Below are positions 23,682-32,132 of a stretch of 64,000 nt of DNA, one piece after another. Position 1 is the stretch's first letter. Every line of letters begins with the position of its first letter. A model generated the notes under the pieces. It ran no database searches. It was not told the origin of the DNA and saw only the letters and a program-made list of their open reading frames with translations. This DNA comes from an uncultured bacterium (GTDB taxonomy: Bacteria; Cyanobacteriota; Vampirovibrionia; Gastranaerophilales; Gastranaerophilaceae). Location: the NCBI GenBank assembly GCA_949296425.1, contig CASFPN010000045.1, positions 45,942 to 109,941 on the forward strand, written 5' to 3'. The translations under genes were made by a program, and so were the position numbers.

Positions 23682-25598
23682 TTATTTAATAAATCCTGCC
23701 ATTGTAGGTTTGCTGTTTGGTATAAGCTGGGATTGTACCGACAAAGTTTCCTGCTGTAATTTAGCCTTTTCGGCTTTTTCTTTTTCTACCGCTTCTTTAG
23801 TCATTTTTTCACAGTATCTTGCAAGCCACATCATAAACATCGGAACAAGAACGATGGTTGAGGCAAATCCAAAGCAACTGTTCAAAAATTTTGCACGGGT
23901 TACAAATTTATTGTCTTTTAAAGAAAATTTTGAATATATGCTGTCAAGTTCTTTTGAACCTGTCGCTTTTTTAAATGCTTCCTGAATTTCTTCTATTGTC
24001 GCATCTGCAAGAGATTTGCTTTTATGTCTTTGGAGTATTATTTCTGCATTTTCTTTTACATCTTTGTCCATTTTCAATATTTTTTTAATATTTCCGCCGT
24101 TTTCTTGTATGAATGTAAAGAATCCGTTTATTCCATCCTTGTAATTGCTTATGTTGCTGTATTTTGCAGTAATTTGCCCACTTGTGAGCACTTCAATTCC
24201 TGAACCAGCTGTAACATAATTTTTAATTTTGTGAAGAAAACTCTTTGAATGATCTTGTGGTTTTATATTCAAAGCAAATCCGGAAAGTTTTGCAAACGCA
24301 TTGGAAAAACCTCTTGATAAAGTTTTGGCACCGAAAAGAATAGCAGTAAAGCTTGATATATCGCGTACAAGTATTTCTTTACGTTCTTTATCACTTTTTG
24401 CATTTTTGTATCTTGGAGGCAAACAGAATCCGAATAATAATGTCAGAGTTGCCGGAACTGACATTGAAGCGCCGTTAAATTCAAAATTTTGTAAAAATTT
24501 ACTAAAACCGCTTTTTTTCATAGCGGTTGTTCCGACATTGGACATTATATTACCTGTAAATGAAGGGTTTTTAGATTTTTCTTTATCTGCTTCCGTATTG
24601 TCTTGTGCACCGTCAAGGCCTTTCAAACCGGGATCATGTTTAATACCTAAATTATACAGTTTAGGTATTATAGTAAAGAACCCAACAACTGCTGCCCACA
24701 TTCCGAAATTTGTGAGTACTCTTGTTCCGGCTCTGTGTTTATTAAAGTCGGTAACAAATTGTTTTATTTTTTCGGAAGTTTGTTCAGTAAGCTTGCTTAC
24801 ACGGGGCAAAACATCTGCCGTGTAATCGCTTAAGCTTTGAGACAGGCGTTGTATGCTTGTGCCTAATTTTTCATCTTTACCGCTTAGTTTGAATAATACG
24901 GCTGAATTGTCAACTGATGCCGGAGCATGTGCTTTTCGGATATCCATATATTCTTCAAACATATCAGCGAGTAATTTTTTAGCGGATTTTTTATCTTTCC
25001 CGGCACGTTTATTCTCGATTTCTATAAGAGTGTCTGCAAATTTTTGAGCGGTTTGCGTTAATTTTTCGCCTCTAAAACTGTCATCAGTGGAATTTTTTAA
25101 TGCATTTTCAAAAACCTGTGTATAATAACCTTTTTTTAAGTCTACCGGATCTTTAATTTTACCTGAATTTGCAGCTGCATATTCAGCGAAATCCTGGCCT
25201 AGAGCATTTATATGGCTTACATGTACATTATTAGCTCTGCCTGATACTTTTTTGATAATACTCAAAAGACCTAAAGGAATTAAAAATACGCTCGGACCGC
25301 TTAATATTTCACGAATACCTTCACGTCTGGCAAATTCCCAGTTAAGAGGACCTGTTTTTTTGCCGTTTTCATCTGTTTTACGATTCCTGTTTAAGCCTTC
25401 ATAAATTCTCGGGGCAACCATGCCAATACCGTCCTGAGCAATAAAAGACGCGGCAAAACCGCCTTTTTCAATAGTATCCATTAACATGACTACAGGATTA
25501 AAGCTGCCTGTAAATGACTGTTGATGTTGATTTTTCTGATTGTTAGAACGGTTGTGTTTAACAACTTCTGTGGATGAATTGATTGCTTTTACTGACAT
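23682..25598 (-). CDS. Lineage-specific membrane protein with N-terminal SFTG tag
   Basis: A 638-aa protein of unknown function. The N-terminus is polar and ends in QQSFTGSFNP. Several hydrophobic segments follow, at roughly 94-112 (SVFLIPLGLLSII), 297-312, 390-410 and near 590-610, separated by charged helices. The first part (GMVAPRIYEG, WEFARREGIREILSGP) resembles the RPxF...D...K-Y-A-REG pattern of the two smaller membrane proteins at 27227-28398. Probably a membrane scaffold or transporter-like protein specific to this lineage. Confidence 0.7.
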   Translation of the reverse strand: MSVKAINSSTEVVKHNRSNNQKNQHQQSFTGSFNPVVMLMDTIEKGGFAASFIAQDGIGMVAPRIYEGLNRNRKTDENGKKTGPLNWEFARREGIREILSGPSVFLIPLGLLSIIKKVSGRANNVHVSHINALGQDFAEYAAANSGKIKDPVDLKKGYYTQVFENALKNSTDDSFRGEKLTQTAQKFADTLIEIENKRAGKDKKSAKKLLADMFEEYMDIRKAHAPASVDNSAVLFKLSGKDEKLGTSIQRLSQSLSDYTADVLPRVSKLTEQTSEKIKQFVTDFNKHRAGTRVLTNFGMWAAVVGFFTIIPKLYNLGIKHDPGLKGLDGAQDNTEADKEKSKNPSFTGNIMSNVGTTAMKKSGFSKFLQNFEFNGASMSVPATLTLLFGFCLPPRYKNAKSDKERKEILVRDISSFTAILFGAKTLSRGFSNAFAKLSGFALNIKPQDHSKSFLHKIKNYVTAGSGIEVLTSGQITAKYSNISNYKDGINGFFTFIQENGGNIKKILKMDKDVKENAEIILQRHKSKSLADATIEEIQEAFKKATGSKELDSIYSKFSLKDNKFVTRAKFLNSCFGFASTIVLVPMFMMWLARYCEKMTKEAVEKEKAEKAKLQQETLSVQSQLIPNSKPTMAGFIK

Positions 25599-25836
25599 GT
25601 CCCTACTTTACATTTTCATAACTACACACATATTTAAAAACTGGTTGATTACACTTATTGCTTTTTTTTGTCTGGATTTTAACAAAACTTTAGAAAGGTA
25701 ATAAATGTATTAAGTGTATTTATTATACTTAATATATTTCAAACTTGCAAGTTTTTTACTACAAATATAACAATTATTTTACAAAAAAGTAATAAACCTT
25801 ATTAAAAAATAAAAAATCACCCGGTTGTATATAAAA

Positions 25837-25863
25837 TTGACACTATTTTTTGTCCGATATAAA
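25837..25863 (+). promoter_or_regulatory. trmFO promoter
   Basis: TTGACA (25837-25842) and TATAAA (25858-25863) are 15 bp apart. The ATG at 25873 is 9 nt downstream of the -10 box and has no Shine-Dalgarno, consistent with a leaderless mRNA. Confidence 0.55.
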
Positions 25864-25872
25864 CTGTTTTTT

Positions 25873-27174
25873 ATGGAAGTTAATGTAATAGGAGCAGGGT
25901 TAGCAGGTTCGGAAGCTGCTTTGCAATTATCCAAACGCGGGATTAAAGTTAATTTATATGAAATGCGGCCTGAAAAGTCAACAGGTGCTCATAAAACTGA
26001 TAAATTTGCAGAATTTGTCTGTTCAAACAGCCTCGGAGCCGCAGATTGTTCAAATGCGTCAGGACTTTTAAAAAAGGAGATGGAACTTTTAGGCGGTGAA
26101 TTAATAAAAATTGCCCGTGCACACTCTGTTCCGGCAGGCAGTGCTCTTGCAATAGACAGAGAAGGGTTTTCGCAAGCTGTCACTCAGAAAATTGAAACTG
26201 ATGCTAATATTTCCGTTGTGAAAAAAGAGATTACGAAAATTCCTGACGGTTGTACAATTATTGCGTCAGGACCTTTGACATCAGAGGCATTGGCTGATTC
26301 AATAAAGGAATTTACAAAAAATGAACATCTGCATTTTTTTGATGCAATAGCCCCGATTGTAGAAAAAGACAGTATTGATTTTGACAAAGCTTTCTGGGCA
26401 AGCAGGTATGATAAAGGGGAAGCTTCTTACATAAATTGTCCGATGAACAAAGATGAGTATGAAAATTTTTATAATATTCTTATTAATGCTCCGAGAATTG
26501 AGCTGAAAGAATTTGAAAAAGACGCAAAATTTTTTGAAAGCTGCCTTCCTATAGAAGTTTTAGCATCCCGCGGAGTTGATACTTTGCGGTTTGGCCCGAT
26601 GAAGCCGGTAGGGCTTATTGATAAGCGAACCGGAATTGATAATTATGCTGTTGTGCAGCTTCGTCAGGATAATTCCGCCAAAACTCTTTTTAATCTTGTG
26701 GGATTTCAGACAAATTTAAAATGGGGAAGTCAGAAAGAACTTTTGCAATCAATACCGGGGCTTGAAAATGTTAATATTGTCCGTTACGGCGTTATGCACA
26801 GAAATACATTTATAAATTCTCCAAAAGTTTTGAATGCTGCATTGCAGACAAAGAATCGTGAGGATTTATTCTTTGCCGGACAAATCACGGGCACGGAAGG
26901 TTATACAGAATCAATAGCAACAGGCATGCTGGCCGGTATTAATGCAGCAAGGTTTATAAACGGTAATGAACTTCTGGTTCTCCCCAAGATAACAATGCTT
27001 GGAGCCTTAACTCAATATATAAGTGATGAAAACCATGAAAAATTCCAGCCGATTAATTCAAACTGGGGTATTACTGAGCCTGTTGTACTCTCTAAAAAAG
27101 AGAGAAAAAATAAAAAATTAAAGGCTGAGCTGATTGTAAAACGATCGCTAGATTATTTATCTTCCTGCTGCTGA
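25873..27174 (+). CDS. trmFO: TrmFO, tRNA (uracil-54) C5-methyltransferase (FADH2, folate)
   Basis: Forms 5-methyluridine at position 54 of tRNA with methylene-tetrahydrofolate as carbon donor. Visible are the FAD-binding NVIGAGLAGSEAA at the N-terminus, YEMRP, CSNSLG, SRYDKG-EASYINCPM, and GQITGTEGYTESIATG near the C-terminus. The length (433 aa) is normal. I chose the internal ATG 25873 because it starts directly at the Rossmann strand, as in homologues. The frame upstream would overlap the promoter. Confidence 0.95.
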   Translation: MEVNVIGAGLAGSEAALQLSKRGIKVNLYEMRPEKSTGAHKTDKFAEFVCSNSLGAADCSNASGLLKKEMELLGGELIKIARAHSVPAGSALAIDREGFSQAVTQKIETDANISVVKKEITKIPDGCTIIASGPLTSEALADSIKEFTKNEHLHFFDAIAPIVEKDSIDFDKAFWASRYDKGEASYINCPMNKDEYENFYNILINAPRIELKEFEKDAKFFESCLPIEVLASRGVDTLRFGPMKPVGLIDKRTGIDNYAVVQLRQDNSAKTLFNLVGFQTNLKWGSQKELLQSIPGLENVNIVRYGVMHRNTFINSPKVLNAALQTKNREDLFFAGQITGTEGYTESIATGMLAGINAARFINGNELLVLPKITMLGALTQYISDENHEKFQPINSNWGITEPVVLSKKERKNKKLKAELIVKRSLDYLSSCC

Positions 27175-27226
27175 ATAATAACTAACAGGTGATTAATTGT
27201 GTTGCAATTCCGTAGTATTTAACTTA

Positions 27227-27868
27227 TTATGCTTTTGTATCAAGTTGTTTTTGTTGAGCTGCTTCCTTTTTATTTTTATCCTCAAGTCCTAAAAATCTGA
27301 GTGCGGGATGAATAAATGCATGGCTGACCTGCGGGGCAATTATTGCTAATCCCAGCACTGATCCTATAATATTGCTTAATTCAACAGCACCTTTTACATA
27401 GGCAAATTTTTCAGGTTCGTTTTTGCGTAATTCAGCCAGTAATGTTTCATCATACTGATCTTTTACTTTAGATTTGCTTATTGGCAATTCTTTTTCAAGG
27501 GTTGCAAGCCTGTTATTTACAGAAGGATTATCTGCCAGTTTTCTGTAGTGCATGTATTCTTTTACATCTTTAAAATGTTCAAATCCTTGTGTGTTTTTAA
27601 AGATTTTTTCTTTTGCAAGTTTGAATCCGCCTTTTTTAAATACCGGTACTATTAGCGCCATATAAACAGCCAGACATGTTGCTTGATACAAAAATTCTTT
27701 TGCAGCGGCATATTGTTTTGTATCAGAATCAATATCGTTGTCAACAAGAATAAATCCCGGTCTACCGATTGATTTCAAAGTAGTTTCAATTGCAACAGAC
27801 TGGGTGGTGTTTTGCGCAATCGAAGCCAGATGTGAATTTGTCAGCAATTTTTGAACAACACCTATCAT
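27227..27868 (-). CDS. Lineage-specific membrane protein (paralogue pair, second gene)
   Basis: A 213-aa protein with hydrophobic segments near 66-80 and 168-184. The region SIGRPGFILVD...TKQYAAAKEFLYQ aligns with GICRPTFTMMD...TKKYTALREGLTE of the upstream gene, so the two are tandem paralogues. No known domain. Its ATG overlaps the upstream stop (ATGA), so it is translationally coupled. Confidence 0.7.
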   Translation of the reverse strand: MIGVVQKLLTNSHLASIAQNTTQSVAIETTLKSIGRPGFILVDNDIDSDTKQYAAAKEFLYQATCLAVYMALIVPVFKKGGFKLAKEKIFKNTQGFEHFKDVKEYMHYRKLADNPSVNNRLATLEKELPISKSKVKDQYDETLLAELRKNEPEKFAYVKGAVELSNIIGSVLGLAIIAPQVSHAFIHPALRFLGLEDKNKKEAAQQKQLDTKA

Positions 27869-28398
27869 AGTCCGCCTACCTTCAGACCTGTCTGCGGTCT
27901 GTTTGTAAATGAGTACATTTGCGGGAATTTGTTTTTATGCGGAATAATATTGGCAGGATTGTATACAGGTTGAATTTGAGAAGGTGCTTTAGGCTTTTGT
28001 TTTTTGTCTTCAGGTGATTTTAAGCCTATTGCATCCATAAAAGGTTTTATTGCAACCGAACAAAGTGCAGGTATTACAACCAGTGCGGCTGCGCATACTC
28101 CAATAAACATAAGATTTTTTTCAGCGCGTCCGGCAAGAGCTTTGTCTTTAAAAACTTTTTTTGCAAGAGCTCCGGCAGCTTCTCCGCAAGCCCAGTAAGC
28201 AGGTATTGCAATAACTTCCGTCAAACCTTCTCTGAGAGCCGTATATTTTTTAGTTTCAGGATTTTCTGTTTTGTCCATCATGGTAAATGTTGGACGGCAA
28301 ATCCCTTTGACCGTCGCAATTGCCATTACCACGTAAGTAGGTTTGTTATTTTCGCCCAGTTTTTTACAGGTGCGTTTTATAATTTCCGCCAGTGTCAT
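27865..28398 (-). CDS. Lineage-specific membrane protein (paralogue pair, first gene)
   Basis: A 177-aa protein with AAGGAA before the ATG. Two hydrophobic segments (near 70-85 and 98-118) are followed by a Pro- and Lys-rich tail (SPEDKKQKPKAP). It shares the RPxF...D...K-Y-A-REG motif with its neighbour and with the large protein at 23682. Function unknown. Confidence 0.7.
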   Translation of the reverse strand: MTLAEIIKRTCKKLGENNKPTYVVMAIATVKGICRPTFTMMDKTENPETKKYTALREGLTEVIAIPAYWACGEAAGALAKKVFKDKALAGRAEKNLMFIGVCAAALVVIPALCSVAIKPFMDAIGLKSPEDKKQKPKAPSQIQPVYNPANIIPHKNKFPQMYSFTNRPQTGLKVGGL

Positions 28399-28496
28399 AA
28401 TTCCTTAGATTTTAAAATATGTGAATAAAATTTTTTGCCAGTGTATGCTTCATTTGTTATAATATATTACAGAAAAAATATTTGCAAATAAAAAAA

Positions 28497-28521
28497 TGAA
28501 CTTTTTATTTTTCAAATCGTT
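28497..28521 (+). promoter_or_regulatory. Candidate ECF-sigma promoter
   Basis: TGAAC (28497-28501), 16-bp spacer, CGTT (28518-28521). This matches the general ECF pattern (TGAAAC-N16-CGTA for SigW-type factors) and lies upstream of the anti-sigma/sigma operon. Inferred autoregulation. Confidence 0.55.
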
Positions 28522-28527
28522 ATATTA

Positions 28528-28561
28528 GTGTAGACGTTAAAATCATTATTAAATTCTACAC
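28528..28561. repeat. Inverted repeat in the ECF-operon leader
   Basis: GTGTAGA (28528-28534) and TCTACAC (28555-28561), perfect 7-bp arms around a 20-nt centre. It overlaps the expected transcription start and leader and could form a hairpin or a regulator site. Confidence 0.4.
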
Positions 28562-28575
28562 AAAAGGTGACAGAT

Positions 28576-28920
28576 ATGAAAGAAAAATGTACAAAATACG
28601 AAGCTTTATTCACATTCGGCAATGATGAAACATTAAGCGAACATGTAAAGAATTGTCCTGACTGTAAAAATGAGCAGGAGGTTATGGATAGAGTTTCAGA
28701 TTTGTTGAAAGAGGTAAGACCGTATTACAAAACAAAAAGACGTAATGTCGTAAAATTAAAAGCTGCGTGTGCTGTGTTTGCAATATTGTTGAGCGGAACA
28801 ACACTCGGGGTAATTAATTTTAACACAGACATTTCCGATACTATAAGGTATGGAACGACTTTGAGCGCGGAAGATTACGGATTTCCGGTTGATTCGTACG
28901 GATTTTTAATGGTGGAATAA
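28576..28920 (+). CDS. Membrane-anchored zinc-finger anti-sigma factor
   Basis: A 114-aa protein with an N-terminal zinc-binding motif EHVKNCPDC (H-x3-C-x2-C), the signature of anti-sigma zinc fingers. One membrane helix follows near residues 61-78 (ACAVFAILLSGTTLGVI), and the C-terminal ~35 residues should be outside. It is encoded 3 bp upstream of an ECF sigma gene, the partner expected to be bound. The order anti-sigma before sigma is less usual than sigma first. AAAGGTG precedes ATG 28576, which is better than the GTG 9 nt upstream. Likely signal: envelope stress. Confidence 0.82.
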   Translation: MKEKCTKYEALFTFGNDETLSEHVKNCPDCKNEQEVMDRVSDLLKEVRPYYKTKRRNVVKLKAACAVFAILLSGTTLGVINFNTDISDTIRYGTTLSAEDYGFPVDSYGFLMVE

Positions 28921-28923
28921 TTA

Positions 28924-29421
28924 ATGGATTTTAAACAGCTTATAAAAAGCAATCAAAATAATGTAAGAAGTATAATAAAACTGATTACAAAAGAAACAAA
29001 TGAAGACTTAGAACAAGAAGTGTATGTAAAGGTTTGGAAAAATGCCCAAAACTACAAAGAACAGGGCTCTTTCAAAAGCTGGATAAACACTATTGCAAAA
29101 AATGTTTCAAAAGATTATTTGAAATCTTCATACAAAAAAGTTTCGGACAATTCTGTTGCGGATGATGAGTATATAAACTTAATAAAAGACAGAAAGCCGA
29201 CACCTGAACTTACTTTGATCAGTAACGACAGGCAAAAGAGAATTCTTGAGGCCATAAATGCCTTGAAACCAAAATTTAAACAAACAGTCATGCTGTGTGA
29301 AATATACGGATATTCCTATGAGGACGCGGCTCATAAATTAAAATGTCCGGTAGGTACAATTAAATCAAGACTATATAACGCCAAAAAAGAACTGGCAGTT
29401 ATGTTACAGGATTTGTTATAA
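28924..29421 (+). CDS. ECF-type RNA polymerase sigma factor
   Basis: A 165-aa sigma-70 family protein. Region 2 contains EDLEQEVYVKVWKN and GSFKSWINTIAKN; region 4 contains LPKFKQ-like LKPKFKQTVMLCEIYGYSYEDAAHKL and GTIKSRLYNAKKEL, an HTH for the -35 box. It probably directs transcription of its own operon from the TGAAC-N16-CGTT promoter upstream. Encoded between its anti-sigma factor and a Spy-like chaperone. Confidence 0.92.
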   Translation: MDFKQLIKSNQNNVRSIIKLITKETNEDLEQEVYVKVWKNAQNYKEQGSFKSWINTIAKNVSKDYLKSSYKKVSDNSVADDEYINLIKDRKPTPELTLISNDRQKRILEAINALKPKFKQTVMLCEIYGYSYEDAAHKLKCPVGTIKSRLYNAKKELAVMLQDLL

Positions 29422-29441
29422 AAAAGAAAGGATTAATGATT

Positions 29442-30056
29442 ATGATGAAAAAAGCTTTATTGATTGCAAGTGTTATGATTTTTGCTGCTTCCGCAACTCT
29501 TGCTGCGGACACAACAACTCCGGCAGCTGATACGGCTCAGAACAAACCGACAGTTCAGGCAAAAGAATGTCATTGTAAGAAAAGACCTCCTGTTAACCCT
29601 GAATTTAAAAAACGTCAGGCTGATTTTGAAAATCGTTTGAAATTGACAGATGAACAAAAGGCTCAGGCAAAAGAAATTCGTCAAAAAGGAATTGAACAGA
29701 TGAAACCTATAATGGAACAAATTAAGGCTAAACGTCAGGAAGCCGAAGCCGTAAAACGTTCAAGAATTGCTGTTGAGATGCAGCAGGAAAAATTAGCCCA
29801 AATTCACAAAGAAATTAAAGCATTAAAGATTCAGGCACATGAACTTCGTATGCAGAATATGAAAGAATTTGAAGCTATTCTGACTAAAAAACAACAAAAA
29901 GAGTTGAAAAAAATGAAAGAAGAAGGCCGCAAAAACTTTGAAAAAAGATATAAAAAAGGCGGACATCCTGAATTCGGACCGCGCCCTGGATTCGGTCCTG
30001 AAGGCCCGAGACCTGAAGGTCCTGCACCTTTTGAGCCGGCTCAGGTAAAAGAATAA
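29442..30056 (+). CDS. Spy/CpxP-like periplasmic LTxxQ protein
   Basis: A 204-aa secreted protein (signal peptide ending near ATLAAD). The mature part is a long, charged helical region with two LTxxQ motifs (LTDEQKAQAKEIR, LTKKQQKELKK), the hallmark of the Spy/CpxP/ZraP chaperone-like family. A Gly- and Pro-rich tail follows (GPRPGFGPEGPRP). An early CHCKK cluster could bind metal. Located in an operon with an ECF sigma factor and anti-sigma factor, so it is probably part of an envelope-stress response. Several ATGs (29436, 29442, 29445) are possible starts. Confidence 0.8.
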   Translation: MMKKALLIASVMIFAASATLAADTTTPAADTAQNKPTVQAKECHCKKRPPVNPEFKKRQADFENRLKLTDEQKAQAKEIRQKGIEQMKPIMEQIKAKRQEAEAVKRSRIAVEMQQEKLAQIHKEIKALKIQAHELRMQNMKEFEAILTKKQQKELKKMKEEGRKNFEKRYKKGGHPEFGPRPGFGPEGPRPEGPAPFEPAQVKE

Positions 30057-30102
30057 TATTTATAGCATTACAAGAAGTCAAGTGATATTATAATCTTCAC
30101 AT

Positions 30103-30131
30103 AAAAGGGTTGATTTTTAATCAACCCTTTT
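30103..30131. terminator. Intrinsic terminator after the ECF operon
   Basis: 12-bp stem (30103-30114 with 30120-30131), 5-nt loop, with A4 and T4 ends. Confidence 0.8.
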
Positions 30132-30159
30132 ATAATATGTAGCAAAAAGGAAATTTGTA

Positions 30160-31068
30160 ATGAAAATTGCTGAAAATGTTATTGAATTGATAGGAAATAC
30201 GCCGCTTGTCAGAATAAATAAGTTGAATAACGGTAATGCTGTTATCGTCGCAAAACTTGAAAGTTTTAATCCGGGCGGTTCCGTTAAAGATCGTCCGGCT
30301 TTAAATATGATAGAACAGGCAGAAAAACAGGGACTAGTAAATAGTGATACGGTAATTATTGAACCCACAAGCGGAAATACTGGTATAGGCCTTGCCATGG
30401 TGTGTGCTGTAAAAGGGTACAGAATGATTTTGACTATGCCTGATACTATGAGTATTGAAAGGCGGAAATTATTGAGTGCGTATGGGGCTGAAATAGTTTT
30501 GACAGAAGGCTCAAAAGGCATGCAAGGGGCTGTTGATAAGGCTGAAGAACTTCATAAGGAAATAAAAAACTCATTTATTCCGCAGCAGTTTAATAATCGC
30601 TCTAATCCTGACATTCATGAAAAAATTACGGCTGATGAAATTTGGGACGATACAGACGGTAAAGTTGACATTGTTCTTGCAGGAGTTGGCACCGGCGGAA
30701 CAATCTGTGGTATTGCAAGAGGATTGAAAAAGAAAAAAGCAAATATAAAAGCAATTGCTGTTGAACCTTTTAACTCTCAGGTATTAGCCGGAAAACCTGC
30801 AGGAGTTCATGCAATTCAAGGAATTGGAGCAAACTTTGTTCCTGGCAATTTTGATAAAAATGCGGTTGATGAAATTTTTCCTGTTAAGGATAATGAAGCA
30901 ATTGAAACCGCAAAAAAACTTGCACGCGATGAAGGCATTTTGTGCGGAATTTCATCAGGTGCATCAATGTTTGCGGCATTGGAAATTTCAAAACGCAAAG
31001 AAAATACCGGAAAGTTAATCGTTGTAATTTTACCGGACACCGGTGAGAGATATTTGAGCGTTCTTTAA
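30160..31068 (+). CDS. cysK: Cysteine synthase A (O-acetylserine sulfhydrylase)
   Basis: PLP-dependent enzyme (302 aa) that makes cysteine from O-acetylserine and sulfide. NPGGSVKDR contains the PLP lysine, [10 protein letters not shown] is the substrate loop, and [10 protein letters not shown] binds the PLP phosphate. GISSGAS near the end is also conserved. Length and motif order fit CysK. AAAAGGAA lies just before the ATG. It overlaps the convergent pseudopilin gene by 4 bp. Confidence 0.95.
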   Translation: MKIAENVIELIGNTPLVRINKLNNGNAVIVAKLESFNPGGSVKDRPALNMIEQAEKQGLVNSDTVIIEPTSGNTGIGLAMVCAVKGYRMILTMPDTMSIERRKLLSAYGAEIVLTEGSKGMQGAVDKAEELHKEIKNSFIPQQFNNRSNPDIHEKITADEIWDDTDGKVDIVLAGVGTGGTICGIARGLKKKKANIKAIAVEPFNSQVLAGKPAGVHAIQGIGANFVPGNFDKNAVDEIFPVKDNEAIETAKKLARDEGILCGISSGASMFAALEISKRKENTGKLIVVILPDTGERYLSVL

Positions 31069-31790
31069 TCCTTTTTCCATTTCCAAGGGTAATCCTTTTT
31101 CATCTCCCATCCGTCGCGAATTATTTTTAGAGCACAAGAGCGGCCGCCATAATTGTTTTCTTCTTTATATTCACAAGGGCTGGGAGGATTATTATTTAAC
31201 TGTTCGTCTGTCAAAGTATCTCCGTACGGTCGCAATTGCCCTTTAGAATTAATATAAAAGAAGAAAAGGTCAATGCCTGCAACGTTTGGTTTTTGTGGGC
31301 CGTTAATATCAATAAAAAAATTATAATTGAATTGTCCTTCCCATTCGTTATCGTTTCCATTTAAGCCTAAGCAAGTTCCGTCATTAAGTCTTAAAGATGC
31401 CGTACTGTTAAGAAAAGGAGATCCAATGCCTGTGCCGCCTAGCCATGTATATTGTGAGTTTTCGCACATTGGACTATAGGCTGATTTAGGTGGATAGATT
31501 TCTGTTACTTGTAATTTTGGTACAAAATGTTCTCTCAATATTGTCTCTGCACTGTCCCAGTTATCCCAATTCCAAACACCAATCTCATCATTTTCTATAA
31601 CTTGAGCTGCTAGAGAATAAGCTTTTTTTAACTTTGCAACCGTAGCTTTTTTTTGATAATTAGTTATTACCTGCGGTATTGTTAATGCTGCTACTATTCC
31701 GATTACACCAAGAGTAATTAAAACTTCTGCCAGTGTAAAAGCTTTTTGGGTGAAACCGTCATTTGGCTTTAATTTTCGGGGGGGGGGCAT
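31065..31790 (-). CDS. Pseudopilin with C10 tract in the leader (candidate phase-variable)
   Basis: A 241-aa type IV pilin-like protein. The processing site is [24 protein letters not shown], with Ala before the cleavage position and Glu at +5. In the sequence given, the frame begins at ATG 31790, directly followed by ten C (31787-31778 read on the minus strand), and this ATG has no Shine-Dalgarno. Another ATG at 31813 has GGAGGT at a 7-nt distance but is one base out of frame. With 11 or 8 C it would be in frame. So expression may depend on tract length. The gene is convergent with cysK. Confidence 0.82.
   Translation of the reverse strand: MPPPRKLKPNDGFTQKAFTLAEVLITLGVIGIVAALTIPQVITNYQKKATVAKLKKAYSLAAQVIENDEIGVWNWDNWDSAETILREHFVPKLQVTEIYPPKSAYSPMCENSQYTWLGGTGIGSPFLNSTASLRLNDGTCLGLNGNDNEWEGQFNYNFFIDINGPQKPNVAGIDLFFFYINSKGQLRPYGDTLTDEQLNNNPPSPCEYKEENNYGGRSCALKIIRDGWEMKKDYPWKWKKD
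31778..31787. repeat. Homopolymer G10 (C10 on the coding strand)
   Basis: Ten consecutive G on the plus strand, in a genome of low GC. It lies between the Shine-Dalgarno-linked ATG (31813) and the pilin signal sequence. Slippage by one base would open or close the frame. Confidence 0.9.
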
Positions 31791-31851
31791 TCCCAGCTGC
31801 TTAATTTAAACATATAAAATACCTCCATTCTTTTATTTTATTGATTTTAGC

Positions 31852-32076
31852 TAATATGTCAAGAGCTGCTTTTGGTGATTTATATTGCAGTCAAAAAAAG
31901 CTTTGGAATACGGCACATAATTAATATAACTTAATATTGTGATAACCTACATCAAATTGTAAAAAATAATTGTAAAGAAATGTAAAACTTTGCAAACAGG
32001 CTGAAACCCTGTTATAATGCTCTATATGATATGATATGATATGATATGTCGTGTATTGTCTGAATTTTGCAATTTT
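31852..32076 (+). repeat. Duplicated promoter cassette, copy 1
   Basis: About 225 bp, roughly 95% identical to 34566-34790 by eye. It contains TTGCAA (31990-31995), a 17-bp spacer and TATAAT (32013-32018). An inverted repeat AACAGG/CCTGTT (31995-32000, 32008-32013) fills the spacer. Five tandem ATATG units (32024-32048) follow at the expected transcription start. This cassette occupies the gene-free stretch 31791-32132. Confidence 0.8.
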
Positions 32077-32132
32077 GCTTCCCTCTATTGTTTTTATATA
32101 AATACGAGAGCATAAAACAGAGAGGAGCAGTT

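Noticed and set aside
27227..28398. Toxin-antitoxin pair suggested by the 4-bp overlap
   Set aside because: Both proteins are related membrane proteins of similar size, without known toxin or antitoxin features.
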